A stretch of DNA of 64,000 nt from Ruegeria sp. R13_0 (GCF_017743995.1 NZ_JAGHRB010000011.1:124001-188000); one strand, 5' to 3'; counted from the first letter of the stretch, positions 9,311 to 19,314 are shown. Made by a program: numbers and translations. The notes: a model not told the origin generated them from the letters alone.

Positions 9311-9380
9311 TTTGCGTGTAATCCGATTGTTTGAACGATCTGCACGGTTTCATGGCCTATCTGCGATTACACGTACAAAA
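9311..9380. promoter_or_regulatory. Long-spaced inverted repeat in a divergent promoter region
   Basis: CGTGTAATC (9315-9323) is exactly complementary in reverse to GATTACACG (9365-9373), and the match extends imperfectly with TTTTG outside the first arm and CAAAA outside the second. It sits between the divergent secreted-protein and YHS genes, so it is a candidate operator pair for a looping or dimeric regulator, or a weak cruciform. Confidence 0.4.
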
Positions 9381-9453
9381 CTCCTGTCCTAACTTTGTCA
9401 CATCGGCCGAGGGGATACCTCAGCCCGGATCTGAAAATGAAAGGATGACCCAA

Positions 9454-9930
9454 ATGAAATCGCTCGTCTTTACTGCTTTTGCTGCTGCGCTTGCCCTGTC
9501 TGCCCCGGCCTTTGCTGCGGATGAAATCAATGTCTCCAAAGGCATCTCGGCGGCTGGCGCGCCGCTTGCCGCGCATGGGGTTGATCTGGTCGCACTGGTC
9601 AACAGCGGCAACCCGGTCGAGGGTTTTGCCACCCACTCAGCCACCTATGATGGCGCGTCCTACTACTTTACCACCGCCGAAAACCGCGAGGCGTTTGAGG
9701 CGAACCCGGCGGCCTACCTGCCCCAGCACGGCGGCTTCTGCTCATTCGGTGTCTCGGTTGGCAAGAAGTTCGACGGCGACCCGGATCAGTACCTGATCGC
9801 GGACGGCAAATTGTTCCTGTTCCTGAACGCCGAAACCCGCGCCGCCTTCCTGAAAGACGTGGTTGGCACTGCCAAAACCGCTGATGACCAGTGGGCAAAC
9901 ATCAAGAGCATCGCCGTCGGCGAACTCTGA
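9454..9930 (+). CDS. Secreted YHS-domain protein
   Basis: The ATG at 9454 has AAAGGA eight bases upstream; an in-frame ATG at 9445 overlaps that ribosome-binding site and is less likely. A signal peptide (MKSLVFTAFAAALALSAPAFA) precedes a 137-residue periplasmic domain with the YHS pattern: HGVDLVALVNSGNPVEG, YDGASYYFTTAENREAFEANP, YLPQHGGFCSFGVSVGKKFDGDP. The single Cys in GGFCSFGVS occupies the position that is Cys or selenocysteine in the YHS (seleno)protein family; here it is Cys. YHS domains are thought to bind metals. It is a single gene with its own terminator. Confidence 0.85.
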   Translation: MKSLVFTAFAAALALSAPAFAADEINVSKGISAAGAPLAAHGVDLVALVNSGNPVEGFATHSATYDGASYYFTTAENREAFEANPAAYLPQHGGFCSFGVSVGKKFDGDPDQYLIADGKLFLFLNAETRAAFLKDVVGTAKTADDQWANIKSIAVGEL

Positions 9931-9946
9931 TCCGCTCAGACAACGG

Positions 9947-9972
9947 CCCGCAGCTACGCTGCGGGTCTTTTC
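9947..9972 (+). terminator. Terminator of the YHS gene
   Basis: Stem CCCGCAGC (9947-9954), loop TAC, GCTGCGGG (9958-9965), then TCTTTTCT. It overlaps the last codons of convergent cmk. Confidence 0.85.
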
Positions 9973-10568
9973 TGTGTGATGATTTCGACGGCCTGTGCCA
10001 AAGCGTCGTCGATGCTCAGTTCGGACGTGTCCAGCAGAACGGCGTCTTCAGCGGGTTTCATGGGGGCGGTGCTACGCTCCGCATCGCGCGCATCCCGTTC
10101 GCGCACATCGGCCAGAACCTGATCACGCGTCACATCAGACCCTTTGGCGCTAAGTTCCAAAAACCGGCGTTCGGCCCGAACCTCAGCGCTGGCGGTGACG
10201 AACAGCTTCACCTCAGCCTCGGGGCAGATCACCGTCCCGATATCGCGCCCATCCAATACGGCCCCGCCCGCGCGCCGGGCAAAGGCACGCTGAAAATCGA
10301 CCAGCGCCGCCCGCACCTCGGGGATGACAGCAACTTTTGACGCCGCCTGCGCGATCTCAGCGGTGCGCAGATCGCCTTGCTCCAGTTCCTCTGCGGTCAG
10401 AGCTTGGGCCGCAGCGACGGGGTCGACCCCGTCCAACACGCGCCGCCCAACCGCGCGATACAGAAGCCCCGTATCCAGATGCGCAAAACCGAAATGCGCC
10501 GCGACGCCCTTCGAGATCGTCCCCTTGCCAGCCGCCGCAGGGCCATCAATGGCGACGGTAAAGCTCAT
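9954..10568 (-). CDS. cmk: Cytidylate kinase
   Basis: Phosphorylates CMP and dCMP with ATP. The 204-residue protein has the P-loop in [16 protein letters not shown] near the N terminus, HLDTGLLYR for substrate binding and [12 protein letters not shown] with the conserved Arg-Asp-Ile. The start codon overlaps the aroA stop by four bases, so translation is coupled, the usual aroA-cmk arrangement. Confidence 0.96.
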   Translation of the reverse strand: MSFTVAIDGPAAAGKGTISKGVAAHFGFAHLDTGLLYRAVGRRVLDGVDPVAAAQALTAEELEQGDLRTAEIAQAASKVAVIPEVRAALVDFQRAFARRAGGAVLDGRDIGTVICPEAEVKLFVTASAEVRAERRFLELSAKGSDVTRDQVLADVRERDARDAERSTAPMKPAEDAVLLDTSELSIDDALAQAVEIITQKRPAA

Positions 10569-11911
10569 GTCCGTTCGACCTTGGCACCCAGCGAGGCCAT
10601 CAGCGGCTCGAAAATCGGGAAAGAGGTCGCGATCGGGCCGCCATCATCGACCGAGACGGGCGTTTTCGCGCCCATGCCCATCACCATGAAGGACATTGCG
10701 ATCCGGTGGTCCAGGAAGCTTTCGCAGGTGCCGCCGCCGGGAACGTTGCCGATGCCCAGCCCTTCGACCGACCACCAATCGTCACCTTCGTTCACGGTTA
10801 CCCCATTGGCCCGCAACCCGCGCGCCATCGCGTCGATCCGGTCGCTTTCCTTGACGCGCAGCTCTTTCACCCCGCCCATCATCGTGGTGCCGGTCGCATT
10901 GGCGGCAACCACGGACAGAACCGGGTATTCGTCGATCATCGAAGCGGCGCGCTCGGCCGGGACCTCGATCCCCTTCATGTTGGGCGAGTATTTGGCACGC
11001 AGATCGGCAACCGGCTCGCCGCCCTCTTCGCGTTCGTTTTCATAGGTCAGGTCCGCGCCCATCTCACGAAGTGTTGTGAACAAGCCCGCGCGGGTCGGGT
11101 TCAGGCCAATGCCGGGCACCAGCACGTCCGAACCGGGGGTGATCAGCGCCGCGCAAACCGGGAAAGCGGCACTCGACGGGTCACGCGGCACGGCAATGAC
11201 CTGAGGTTTCAGCTCGGGTCGACCGGTCAGCGTGATCACGCGACCTTCATCTGTATCTTCAACGGTGATCTCGGCCCCAAAACCGGCCAGCATCCGTTCC
11301 GAATGGTCACGGGTGGCCTCTTTCTCGACCACAACAGTCTTGCCGGGGGCGTTCAACCCCGCCAGCAAAACGGCCGATTTCACCTGCGCCGAAGGAACCG
11401 GAACCTCATAGCGGACCGGGGTCGGATCCGACGCGCCTACGATGGTCATCGGCAGGCGTCCACCCGAGCGCCCAACTGACTGCGCGCCGAACAGCGCAAG
11501 CGGATCGGTAACCCGCGCCATCGGACGTTTATTCAGGCTGGCATCACCCGTGAAGGTCGCCGTGATCGGAGAGGTTGCCATCGCGCCCATGATCAGCCGC
11601 ACGCCGGTGCCCGAGTTGCCACAGTCGATCACCTGATCGGGTTCGGCAAAGCCACCGACACCGACACCATGCACGGTCCATTCACCGCCGCCATGGTCGG
11701 TCACCTCGGCCCCAAAGGCACGCATTGCCTTGGCAGTGTCCAAAACATCCTCGCCCTCAAGCAAGCCCGAGATCTTGGTTTCCCCAACCGCCATCGCGCC
11801 AAGGATCAGCGACCGGTGCGAGATCGATTTGTCGCCGGGCACCTCAGCCGTTCCATTCAACGGGCCGCAGGGATGCGAGGTCATCGGGATGGGCGTGCCG
11901 TGTCCGGACAT
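10565..11911 (-). CDS. aroA: EPSP synthase, class II type
   Basis: Transfers enolpyruvyl from PEP to shikimate-3-phosphate, the sixth shikimate step and target of glyphosate. The 448-residue sequence has a strong AGGAG before the ATG. It carries the motifs used to define class II enzymes: GDKS (26-29), SAQVK, RDHSE and NPTR, and follows CP4 EPSPS closely ([33 protein letters not shown]). At the glyphosate-critical loop it reads NSGTG with Gly101 where CP4 has Ala100, so natural tolerance cannot be assumed. Coupled to cmk. Confidence 0.96.
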   Translation of the reverse strand: MSGHGTPIPMTSHPCGPLNGTAEVPGDKSISHRSLILGAMAVGETKISGLLEGEDVLDTAKAMRAFGAEVTDHGGGEWTVHGVGVGGFAEPDQVIDCGNSGTGVRLIMGAMATSPITATFTGDASLNKRPMARVTDPLALFGAQSVGRSGGRLPMTIVGASDPTPVRYEVPVPSAQVKSAVLLAGLNAPGKTVVVEKEATRDHSERMLAGFGAEITVEDTDEGRVITLTGRPELKPQVIAVPRDPSSAAFPVCAALITPGSDVLVPGIGLNPTRAGLFTTLREMGADLTYENEREEGGEPVADLRAKYSPNMKGIEVPAERAASMIDEYPVLSVVAANATGTTMMGGVKELRVKESDRIDAMARGLRANGVTVNEGDDWWSVEGLGIGNVPGGGTCESFLDHRIAMSFMVMGMGAKTPVSVDDGGPIATSFPIFEPLMASLGAKVERT

Positions 11912-11996
11912 GGGGGCTCCTGTTTTCGCTATCAGTCCATGCCGATTAGCGAATTGGGGCCAGTTGGTCCAGCGGCAATGAGGGGAAGGGGGCCTC

Positions 11997-13070
11997 TCAG
12001 GTCTCTCCCAGCCATTTTGCCGGGTTTTCCTCGGCGATTTGGCGAAAGATCTCTTCGCCCAGAACGTTGCGCAACCGGATACAGACCGCCTTTTCTGACA
12101 GCGCCTCTTGCCGGGTCATGTAGTAGTCCGACCCGAACAAAACGCGCGACCTTAGGCGTTCGCTTTCCTCATCCTCACCCATCAGGAATAAACGCAGGAA
12201 CGGCGCATAGTCTTCGAACTGGAAAAGAGTGTAGGAGATATCCGTCCACAGGCCTTCGTGGTCTCCGCTGCCGATCAAATCACGAATGGATCTCAGCCAA
12301 TTGCGGTTGAATGTATCGTCCAAAGGGTCGCTGTGATCGGGATTGACATAGGCATGCCAGTCTCGCTGCCCACCAAAATGTGCCAGACAAATCCGCAGGT
12401 TGGGAAAGGCGCGCATCACCGGGATAAACGCCTCAGGCTCTGTATAGCGGTCGGCCCAATAGTCGGAAAGATGCCGCCCCTGAACACCGCCTCGCGAACA
12501 ATGCGACATTACCGGCAGGTTCTTGTCCTGCAAGCGCGGATAGACATGCTGCATCAGGACCGGGTCATTCGGCGCAAAGCCCAAACGGGGATAGAGCTTA
12601 ACCCCGCGAAACCTCAGATCGTCAATGGCGCGCCACAGCTCGGTGGCATTGGGATCAGCCCGCGGGTCGATCGTTGCGAAGGGAATCACCGAGGGGCCAA
12701 CCTCAGGGTCAGTGGCCAGCTGCGCCAGTTCGTCATGCTGGTCGCGCAGGGGCACCTCAGGCGCGCCGAAGCCAAAGGCTGACAGATCCATCGGCAAGAC
12801 GACAAAACGGGTATTGCTGGGGTAATGTCGCTGCAGGTTGTCCAGAATCTCGCGCTGGCTGCCCTCATCCGTTTCCTGCTGAAAACGATAGAGCCGATCC
12901 AGTTTATCGGCGACACTAGCCTGACCTGCTAAACGGGCGCTTAACGCCAGCGCCTTGATCAACCATGGCATCTTCTTGAACGGTTTGAGCGCCGGATAGG
13001 GGTAGTCCTCGGGCACGTGGCCCGAATGAAACAGATGCGTATGGCAATTGGTAATCCGAATATCAGACAT
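11997..13070 (-). CDS. Amidohydrolase-2 family metal-dependent hydrolase
   Basis: A 357-residue TIM-barrel protein of the ACMSD/amidohydrolase-2 type. Metal-ligand motifs are NCHTHLFH (8-15, the N-terminal HxH), VKLYP in the middle strand, [16 protein letters not shown] and LFGSDYYM with the terminal Asp. The ATG follows AAGGA by five bases. Such enzymes are decarboxylases or C-N/C-O hydrolases; substrate unknown. It is flanked by aroA and trmB on the same strand without tight spacing, so probably an independent unit. Confidence 0.8.
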   Translation of the reverse strand: MSDIRITNCHTHLFHSGHVPEDYPYPALKPFKKMPWLIKALALSARLAGQASVADKLDRLYRFQQETDEGSQREILDNLQRHYPSNTRFVVLPMDLSAFGFGAPEVPLRDQHDELAQLATDPEVGPSVIPFATIDPRADPNATELWRAIDDLRFRGVKLYPRLGFAPNDPVLMQHVYPRLQDKNLPVMSHCSRGGVQGRHLSDYWADRYTEPEAFIPVMRAFPNLRICLAHFGGQRDWHAYVNPDHSDPLDDTFNRNWLRSIRDLIGSGDHEGLWTDISYTLFQFEDYAPFLRLFLMGEDEESERLRSRVLFGSDYYMTRQEALSEKAVCIRLRNVLGEEIFRQIAEENPAKWLGET

Positions 13071-13155
13071 GGTAATCCTTGAAATAAGCTATGCTGAAAA
13101 CGCGTAACGCGCAAAGCCTAGCATAGCGTGCAGGATTACAGAAATTTGAAACGGA

Positions 13156-13869
13156 TCAGGCGTCTGTCCGGCGGAATGTCAGATAGTGCGGTGTCCGCCC
13201 TTCCCGCAGGGCCTTTTGCTCATAGCGGGTCGAGATCCAGTCGTCCCAAGGCTCGCGCCAATCGGCAGGGCGTTCAGCCAACCATTCGAAACCAGCGCGG
13301 GGGACTTCCTCAAGCGTCTGGCGCACGTAGTCGGGAATGTCGGTGGCCACGCGGAAGATCGAGCCGGGCTTCAGGACGCGGGCCAGAGGCTCCAGATGCT
13401 CAGGCGTCACGAAGCGGCGACGGTGGTGGCGCGTTTTGGGCCACGGGTCGGGATAGAGCAGGAAGGCCCGTGAAATGCTGGCCTCGGGCAGCACATCGAA
13501 CAGGTCGCGCGCATCACCGGGATGCACCGCGAGGTTTTCGACCCCAGCCTGACGGATCTTACCAAGCAGCATGGCAACGCCGTTGATGTAAGGCTCGGCC
13601 CCGATGATTCCGATATCGGGGTTGTTCGCGGCCTGATGCACCAGATGTTCTCCACCGCCAAAGCCGACTTCAAGCCAAACATCCTTACCGCCAAACAGCG
13701 CGTCGAGGTCCAGCGGGTGGCGTTCGGGGTTCGTCTCCCAATCCACGGCACCGGGCGACAAGGCGTCGAGGTCTTCGTTCAGATACGTCTTCTGGCTTTG
13801 CTTCAGGGTTTTGCCCTTGAAGCGACCATAGAAGTTTCTGCGGGGGCGTTGGGGTGTCTGGTTGCTCAT
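13156..13869 (-). CDS. trmB: tRNA (guanine-N7-)-methyltransferase
   Basis: Uses SAM to form m7G46 in tRNAs. I use the ATG at 13869 (MSNQTPQRPRRNFYGR), giving 237 residues like homologues; a frame open from 13905 would add 12 unconserved residues. Diagnostic blocks are WLEVGFGGGEHL (SAM site), IGAEPYINGVA, LYPDPWPKTRHHRRR and the closing TRYEQKALREGR. It follows metK on the same strand behind a terminator. Confidence 0.95.
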   Translation of the reverse strand: MSNQTPQRPRRNFYGRFKGKTLKQSQKTYLNEDLDALSPGAVDWETNPERHPLDLDALFGGKDVWLEVGFGGGEHLVHQAANNPDIGIIGAEPYINGVAMLLGKIRQAGVENLAVHPGDARDLFDVLPEASISRAFLLYPDPWPKTRHHRRRFVTPEHLEPLARVLKPGSIFRVATDIPDYVRQTLEEVPRAGFEWLAERPADWREPWDDWISTRYEQKALREGRTPHYLTFRRTDA

Positions 13870-13929
13870 GGCGGTGCCCTTACTGTGGCGCGCGCCGTGT
13901 GACAAGGGGCTGACCCTCGGAGTATCTCG

Positions 13930-13968
13930 AAAAAGAGAAAGGGCGCATCCTGCGAGACGCGCCCCTTT
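13930..13968 (-). terminator. Terminator of metK
   Basis: GGGCGC (13941-13946) pairs with GCGCCC (13959-13964), extended by AAA/TTT; on the minus strand it continues into CTCTTTTT. It lies between metK and trmB. Confidence 0.65.
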
Positions 13969-13977
13969 TGTCTTGGA

Positions 13978-15159
13978 TCAGGCTGCCGCTTTCAGGGCTT
14001 CGATGAGATCAGTGCGTTCCCAACTGAAGCCGCCATCGGCTGCGGGTTCACGGCCGAAATGACCGTAAGCTGCGGTGCGCTGGTAGATCGGCTTGTTCAG
14101 TTGCAGATGCTCACGAATGCCGCGCGGGGTGAGGTCCATGACCTGACCAACGGCTTTTTCGATCACGGCATCTGCAATCTGGCCGGTTCCATGGGTGTCG
14201 GCGTAGATCGACAGCGGTTTGGAGACGCCAATCGCATAGCTTAGCTGGATGGTGCAGCGTTCCGCCATACCGGCGGCAACCACGTTCTTAGCCAGGTAGC
14301 GCGCGGCATAAGCAGCCGAACGGTCCACCTTGGTCGGGTCTTTGCCCGAGAACGCCCCGCCGCCATGAGGGGCTGCGCCGCCATAGGTGTCGACGATGAT
14401 CTTGCGGCCGGTCAGGCCCGCATCTCCGTCCGGGCCTCCGATCACGAACTTACCGGTCGGATTCACGTGCCATTCGGTATCGGCGCTCAGCCACCCTTCG
14501 GGCAGGGTCTCAGAGATGTAGGGCTCGACGATTGCACGGATGTCGTCCGAGGTCAGCGCTTCATCCAGATGCTGCGTGGACAGGACGATCGAGCTGACGC
14601 CAACCGGCTTGCCATCGCGGTAAACGACGGACAGCTGCGATTTCGCGTCCGGGCCCAGCGCAGGTTCGGTGCCGTTTTTACGCACTTCGGCCAGACGACG
14701 CAGGATCGCGTGCGAATACTGGATCGGGGCCGGCATCAGCGCAGGGGTCTCAGTCGTGGCGTAGCCAAACATGATTCCCTGATCGCCTGCGCCCTCATCC
14801 TTTTCGCCCGAGGCATCAACACCCTGAGCGATATGAGCGGACTGTTCGTGCAGCAGGTTCGTCACTTCGACCGTTTCGTGGTGAAACTTGTCCTGCTCGT
14901 AGCCGATATCCTTGATACAGGCGCGCGCGATCTCGTCGATGCGGCCCATATAGTCGTGCAGCTTTTCCTGATCAGACAGACCTACTTCTCCACCGATGAC
15001 GACCCGATCGGTCGTAGCAAAGGTTTCGCACGCCACGCGCGCTTCGGGTTCTTCATTCAGAAATGCGTCAAGTACAGCGTCCGAAATCCGGTCACAGACC
15101 TTATCGGGGTGCCCTTCGGAAACTGATTCCGAAGTAAAAGTGTAGTTCTGTCGGGACAT
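13978..15159 (-). CDS. metK: S-adenosylmethionine synthetase
   Basis: Makes SAM from methionine and ATP. I place the start at ATG 15159 ([12 protein letters not shown]), giving 393 residues; a longer frame starting at 15189 would lie inside the riboswitch. Signature blocks are [10 protein letters not shown] near residue 15, [12 protein letters not shown] and [19 protein letters not shown]. The ribosome-binding GGAG seven bases before the ATG is part of the SAM/SAH riboswitch, so the enzyme is feedback-controlled by its product. Confidence 0.97.
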   Translation of the reverse strand: MSRQNYTFTSESVSEGHPDKVCDRISDAVLDAFLNEEPEARVACETFATTDRVVIGGEVGLSDQEKLHDYMGRIDEIARACIKDIGYEQDKFHHETVEVTNLLHEQSAHIAQGVDASGEKDEGAGDQGIMFGYATTETPALMPAPIQYSHAILRRLAEVRKNGTEPALGPDAKSQLSVVYRDGKPVGVSSIVLSTQHLDEALTSDDIRAIVEPYISETLPEGWLSADTEWHVNPTGKFVIGGPDGDAGLTGRKIIVDTYGGAAPHGGGAFSGKDPTKVDRSAAYAARYLAKNVVAAGMAERCTIQLSYAIGVSKPLSIYADTHGTGQIADAVIEKAVGQVMDLTPRGIREHLQLNKPIYQRTAAYGHFGREPAADGGFSWERTDLIEALKAAA

Positions 15160-15164
15160 AAATG

Positions 15165-15213
15165 TGCTCCATTGAAGTTCCTCTGCCACGCCAGGAAGCC
15201 GTTGTGACAGGCA
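15165..15213 (-). promoter_or_regulatory. SAM/SAH riboswitch of metK
   Basis: Minus-strand leader directly before metK. The stem CTGTCAC / GTGGCAG encloses AACGGCTTCCTGGC, and the 3' segment AATGGAGCA can pair with GGCTTCC to form the pseudoknot. This matches the small Rhodobacterales SAM/SAH class nearly base for base in the conserved core (CACAACGGCTTCCTGGCGTG, then ATGGAGCA). The GGAG in the pseudoknot is the metK Shine-Dalgarno, implying translational repression when SAM or SAH binds. Confidence 0.9.
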
Positions 15214-15254
15214 CCACGGGCATACGCGCGTTGCGAAATGACGTCAATCGGAAA

Positions 15255-16760
15255 CTAGGTGCTGCGCGGCCGTGATATGCGCCACAGAAACACGGCCAAC
15301 AAGAGCAAGACGGCGAACACGGGCAGATCACCCATGCGGGAATAAACCGTCGGCGCGAGAGGCAACGGCAGATCGGCGTCCACAAACCCCGCCTGCCCCA
15401 AAGGAAGCGACGTGGTAATCCGCCCCAAAGGGTCGATCATCCCCGAAATGCCGGTATTGGCGGACCGCATAAATGGCAGCCCCTGCTCAATCGCCCGCAT
15501 CTGGGCCTGGGCAAGGTGCTGGTAAGGGCCGGAACGGGTTCCGAACCACGCATCATTGGTGATCTGCAAGATGAAATCGGCGCGTTCAGGCGCGCCGTTG
15601 ACGTCCTGCGGAAAGACGGCCTCATAGCAGATCAGCGGCAAAGCCTGCCCCAGCTTACCCGCCTGCATCACCGCAGGCCCCGGCCCCGAACTGAACCCAT
15701 GACCAGCCGTTGTGGCCATGCCGTGAATACCGAAACGGGCCATCAGGTTTCCGAACGGGACATATTCGCCAAACGGGGCCAGATGGTGCTTGTCATACAG
15801 GCCCGTCTGCTGCCCGTTCTCATCCAAATAGATCATCGAGTTGTAGATGCGCGGCCCGTCCCCTCGCTGAATGCCCAGAACTACCGGAACACCCTGAGCC
15901 GCGTCCGTGGCGGCCTCAAGATAAGGATCGGCGCTGCTGAGCCATGCGGGAACTGCAGTCTCGGGCCAGACGATCAGGTCGGGACGTGGCTCCGCCGCGG
16001 TGAACTCGATCTGGCGCGCGAAGAAAAGGGGCGCATATGCAGGATCCCATTTCTGATGCTGAGGCGCATTCGGCTGGATCAATCGGACCGTATTTTCACC
16101 ATACTCAATGATCGGCCTGCTGGAGGCGTAGACCACGGCAAGAACGGCGGCACCGGCGAACCCAGCGACCGGTACCAGAAGCGAGCGGAGAGCTACAGGT
16201 TGCGCCATCGCGGCCCCAAGCGGAAACGTCACTGCGAAGGTCAGCGCAACCAGTCCATAGGGGCCGATCAAAGACAAAAGTTGCGCAACCGGCGTGTCGA
16301 CCCAGACCTGCGCAACCCCGGCCCAGGGGAAGCCGGTCAGAAGATAGCCACGCCCAAACTCGGCCAGTGACAATGTCAGGGCCAGCAACACAGCCTGTCG
16401 TACAGCCGGAGCATCAACCCGCCGCGCCGCCCAGAATGCCGCCGCCCAGAACAAAGCCAAGCCGCCAGCCATGAAGACCAGCGCAAACGGAGCCATCCAC
16501 GCATGGCGCTCGGCGTCCACTTGGAAAGGCTCGATGATCCAACTCAGCGCATGGGCGAAGTAGCCGGTGGCAAAGGCCCAGCCCAACCACGCGGCCCGCG
16601 CGCGGGTTTTACAGGCGAGAAAGAACGCGGGAATCAGGGTCAGCGCAATCAGCGTCAGCGGCCAGTAGCCAAACGGCGCCAAACCATAAGCGCCCAGCGC
16701 CCCCAAGGCAGCTGCGGCACCAAGTCTAAGCCAGAAAGGCCAACCCCGGACAGGGATCAT
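15255..16760 (-). CDS. lnt: Apolipoprotein N-acyltransferase
   Basis: Adds the third acyl chain to lipoproteins in the inner membrane. The 501-residue protein starts with about six transmembrane helices and then a periplasmic nitrilase-type domain with the Glu (VWPETAVPAW), Lys (KHHLAPFGEYVPFG) and Cys (LICYEAVFPQD) of the catalytic triad; a final helix (VFAVLLLLAVFLW) closes the protein. Its start overlaps the corC stop by four bases, so the pair is translationally coupled. Confidence 0.94.
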   Translation of the reverse strand: MIPVRGWPFWLRLGAAAALGALGAYGLAPFGYWPLTLIALTLIPAFFLACKTRARAAWLGWAFATGYFAHALSWIIEPFQVDAERHAWMAPFALVFMAGGLALFWAAAFWAARRVDAPAVRQAVLLALTLSLAEFGRGYLLTGFPWAGVAQVWVDTPVAQLLSLIGPYGLVALTFAVTFPLGAAMAQPVALRSLLVPVAGFAGAAVLAVVYASSRPIIEYGENTVRLIQPNAPQHQKWDPAYAPLFFARQIEFTAAEPRPDLIVWPETAVPAWLSSADPYLEAATDAAQGVPVVLGIQRGDGPRIYNSMIYLDENGQQTGLYDKHHLAPFGEYVPFGNLMARFGIHGMATTAGHGFSSGPGPAVMQAGKLGQALPLICYEAVFPQDVNGAPERADFILQITNDAWFGTRSGPYQHLAQAQMRAIEQGLPFMRSANTGISGMIDPLGRITTSLPLGQAGFVDADLPLPLAPTVYSRMGDLPVFAVLLLLAVFLWRISRPRST

Positions 16761-17638
16761 GCAGCGACGTCCGGCAACATGACGCGCAGACGCTTGATGC
16801 GGCGCGGGTCGGCATCGATCACCTCGAACTCCGGGCCTTCGGGATGCAGTACAACCTCACCCCGCGCCGGAACACGACCCGACAGCATGAAGACTAGACC
16901 GCCCAGAGTTTCGATCTCTTCCTCGTCCACATCCTCGTGGCTGGTCAGAGAACGTCCGATCTCGGCCTCGAAATCCTCAAGCGGAACGCGGGCCTGAACG
17001 ACGTAGCAACCCGGCTTTTCCTGCAGCCAAAGCTGATCTTCGTGCGCATCATGCTCATCGGCGATTTCGCCGACGACCTGCTCAATCAGGTCTTCGATGG
17101 TCAACAACCCGTCAACGCCGCCATATTCATCGATCACCAACGCCATGTGACGGCGTTCGGTCTGCATCTTGGTCAGCAAAACGCCGATCGGCATCGAGGG
17201 CGGAACGAATAGCAGCGTGCGCAGCATCGAGGTCAGGTCGAACTCGGCCCCGCCGCCATTGAACCCATGGGTCAGGGCAAAATCCTTGAGGTGGACAAAA
17301 CCCAGCGGCGTATCCAGCGTACCTTCATACACGGGTATCCGCGACAGGCCGCTTTCGCGAAAGACCTGCGCCAGTTCATCCTTGGAAATCGTTGAGGGGA
17401 CTGAGACGATTTCGACGGTCGGAATGGCGACATCCTCAACGCGCTTGCGACGCAGGTTAACCATGCCGCGATGTTGATTGTCGGCTATTTCATGCCCGTT
17501 GACCGGAGCACTTTGCTCCTCTTCGGTCCCCGAGATGGCATCCATAATCCGCGAAAAGAAACCGCTTTTCTCTTCAATGTCCAAATTCTCAGACTGCGCG
17601 CTTTGCGCCGCCCTAGAACTGCCGTCTGTATCGCCCAT
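16757..17638 (-). CDS. CBS-pair CorC/HlyC-type protein
   Basis: A 293-residue cytosolic protein with two CBS domains (VPSTISKDELAQVFRESG through HLKDFAL, and PPSMPIGVLLTKMQ through LIEQVVGEIADEHD) and a C-terminal CorC_HlyC transporter-associated domain ending GEVVLHPEGPEFEVIDADPRRIKRL. Such proteins are linked to Mg/Co efflux or membrane homeostasis. It is between ybeY and lnt, the widely conserved ybeY-corC-lnt order. Confidence 0.9.
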   Translation of the reverse strand: MGDTDGSSRAAQSAQSENLDIEEKSGFFSRIMDAISGTEEEQSAPVNGHEIADNQHRGMVNLRRKRVEDVAIPTVEIVSVPSTISKDELAQVFRESGLSRIPVYEGTLDTPLGFVHLKDFALTHGFNGGGAEFDLTSMLRTLLFVPPSMPIGVLLTKMQTERRHMALVIDEYGGVDGLLTIEDLIEQVVGEIADEHDAHEDQLWLQEKPGCYVVQARVPLEDFEAEIGRSLTSHEDVDEEEIETLGGLVFMLSGRVPARGEVVLHPEGPEFEVIDADPRRIKRLRVMLPDVAA

Positions 17639-17674
17639 TGTCCTCTTCCAATTGATCGGGTGAAATAACCCGCT

Positions 17675-18169
17675 TCATCTATTATATGGGTCATTGATAC
17701 CCAGTTTGCCAAGTATCTTGACCTCAATCCCTTCCATCAAGGTAGCATCGGGGTCACGAATGTGATCATACCCCAGCAAATGCAACGTTCCATGAACTAT
17801 CAGATGAGTCACGTGATCAGACATGGATTTGCCCGCCTCAGCAGCCTCGCGCGCGCAGGTGTCGTATGAGATCGCGATATCCCCAAGCGCGATTTCACCT
17901 GTGAAATCGGGTTCCGGCAGTTCGGGCGTTTCACCCGCAACTTCCGCTGCGAGGTCTTCGGCGGGCCAGCTCAGAACATTCGTCGGTGTCGGTTTTTCCC
18001 GGAACTCGGCGTTCAGTTCGGCAATTCGGGTGTCATCGCAGGCCAGCAGGCTGACCTCACACAAATCCGGATCTAGCTGGCAATGGTGCAGCACAGCTTC
18101 AACCGCGCGCGAAGACAGAGGCTCCAGCCCCTGCCAGCGGTCGTCTTCCACGGTAAGTTCAAGGTTCAT
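17675..18169 (-). CDS. ybeY: Endoribonuclease YbeY
   Basis: Metal-dependent RNase for 16S rRNA 3' maturation and 70S quality control. The 164-residue protein has the zinc-binding [11 protein letters not shown] motif near the C terminus (three His) and TNVLSWP upstream. It lies 34 bases after phoH and before corC on the same strand. Confidence 0.95.
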   Translation of the reverse strand: MNLELTVEDDRWQGLEPLSSRAVEAVLHHCQLDPDLCEVSLLACDDTRIAELNAEFREKPTPTNVLSWPAEDLAAEVAGETPELPEPDFTGEIALGDIAISYDTCAREAAEAGKSMSDHVTHLIVHGTLHLLGYDHIRDPDATLMEGIEVKILGKLGINDPYNR

Positions 18170-18203
18170 CCTGTCGCCTCAAAGCCTGATGTCGGGCCTT
18201 GAG

Positions 18204-19226
18204 TTATCCTGTCTCGCGCCCTGAATCGGCCTCATACGCTTCGATGATTGCGGCGACAAGCGGGTGCCGCACCACATCCTTCGAAGTAAAGTAGTTAAAG
18301 CTGATATTCGGGATCGTTTTCAGCAGACGTTCGGCATCTGCCAGCCCGGACTGGACCCCTCGTGGCAAATCGACCTGAGACCGGTCACCCGTGATAACCA
18401 TGCGGCTGCCCTCGCCCAGACGGGTCAGGAACATTTTCATCTGCATGGTCGTCGCGTTCTGCGCCTCGTCCAACACCACAAAAGCATTGGCCAACGTCCG
18501 CCCTCGCATGAACGCCAGAGGAGCAATCTCGATTCGCTTTTCCTCGATCAGTTTGGCGAGCTGTTTGCCGGGCAAAAAGTCGTTCAGCGCGTCATAGAGC
18601 GGCTGCATATACGGATCGACCTTGTCCTTCATGTCGCCCGGCAGATAACCCAGCTTTTCCCCGGCCTCGACCGCAGGACGGCTGAGGATGATGCGGTCTA
18701 CGTGGCCGCCGATGAACATCGACACGCCAACGGCAACGGCCAGATATGTCTTACCAGTACCCGCCGGGCCGATCCCGAAGGCCAGCTCATTCTGGAACAG
18801 CGACTGCACATAGGCTTTTTGCGCATCCGTGCGGGGTTCGACCAGCTTTTTGCGGGTCTTGATCTCAACGGTACCGCCTTTGAACATCTCAAGCTGGTCG
18901 CCGTCCCGACTGCCAGTTCCTTGTTCTGAGCCTCCCATACGCAGCTCCCGGTCCACATCGGCGGCTTCAACCTCGCGCCCGCCTTCCAGACGGGTGTAGA
19001 GGGCCTGCAAAACCTCGATGGCGTTTTTCTGCGAATCCTCTTCGCCCATCACCACTAACTGATTGCCGCGGCGCACAATCTGGACCGAGAGCTTCTGTTC
19101 GATCTCGGTCAGGTTGCGGTCATATTCGCCACATAAATCAATCAACAAGCGGTTGTCGGGGAATTCTACAAATGCCTCGCGCTGGGGCATCTCATCTTGC
19201 GGTGGGGTCAGGGCACCGATGGCCAA
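18204..19226 (-). CDS. phoH: PhoH-like ATPase
   Basis: I favour the TTG at 19226 (reads as MAIGALTPPQ) because AGGAG lies six bases upstream; the ATG at 19286 has no such site. The 340-residue product has an N-terminal KH-like region and a PhoH ATPase domain with Walker A GPAGTGKTYLAVA, Walker B FVVLDEAQN and GEGSRMVITGD. PhoH/YbeZ partners YbeY in rRNA processing. It heads the phoH-ybeY-corC-lnt run. Confidence 0.93.
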   Translation of the reverse strand: MAIGALTPPQDEMPQREAFVEFPDNRLLIDLCGEYDRNLTEIEQKLSVQIVRRGNQLVVMGEEDSQKNAIEVLQALYTRLEGGREVEAADVDRELRMGGSEQGTGSRDGDQLEMFKGGTVEIKTRKKLVEPRTDAQKAYVQSLFQNELAFGIGPAGTGKTYLAVAVGVSMFIGGHVDRIILSRPAVEAGEKLGYLPGDMKDKVDPYMQPLYDALNDFLPGKQLAKLIEEKRIEIAPLAFMRGRTLANAFVVLDEAQNATTMQMKMFLTRLGEGSRMVITGDRSQVDLPRGVQSGLADAERLLKTIPNISFNYFTSKDVVRHPLVAAIIEAYEADSGRETG

Positions 19227-19314
19227 TCCGTTCTCCTGTCTTGGCGTTTCACCCTGAGCGTAGACAAGAACTCGGACCGGGTGCAAGCCACAGTTTCAAA
19301 AATTCGCACGGCGA

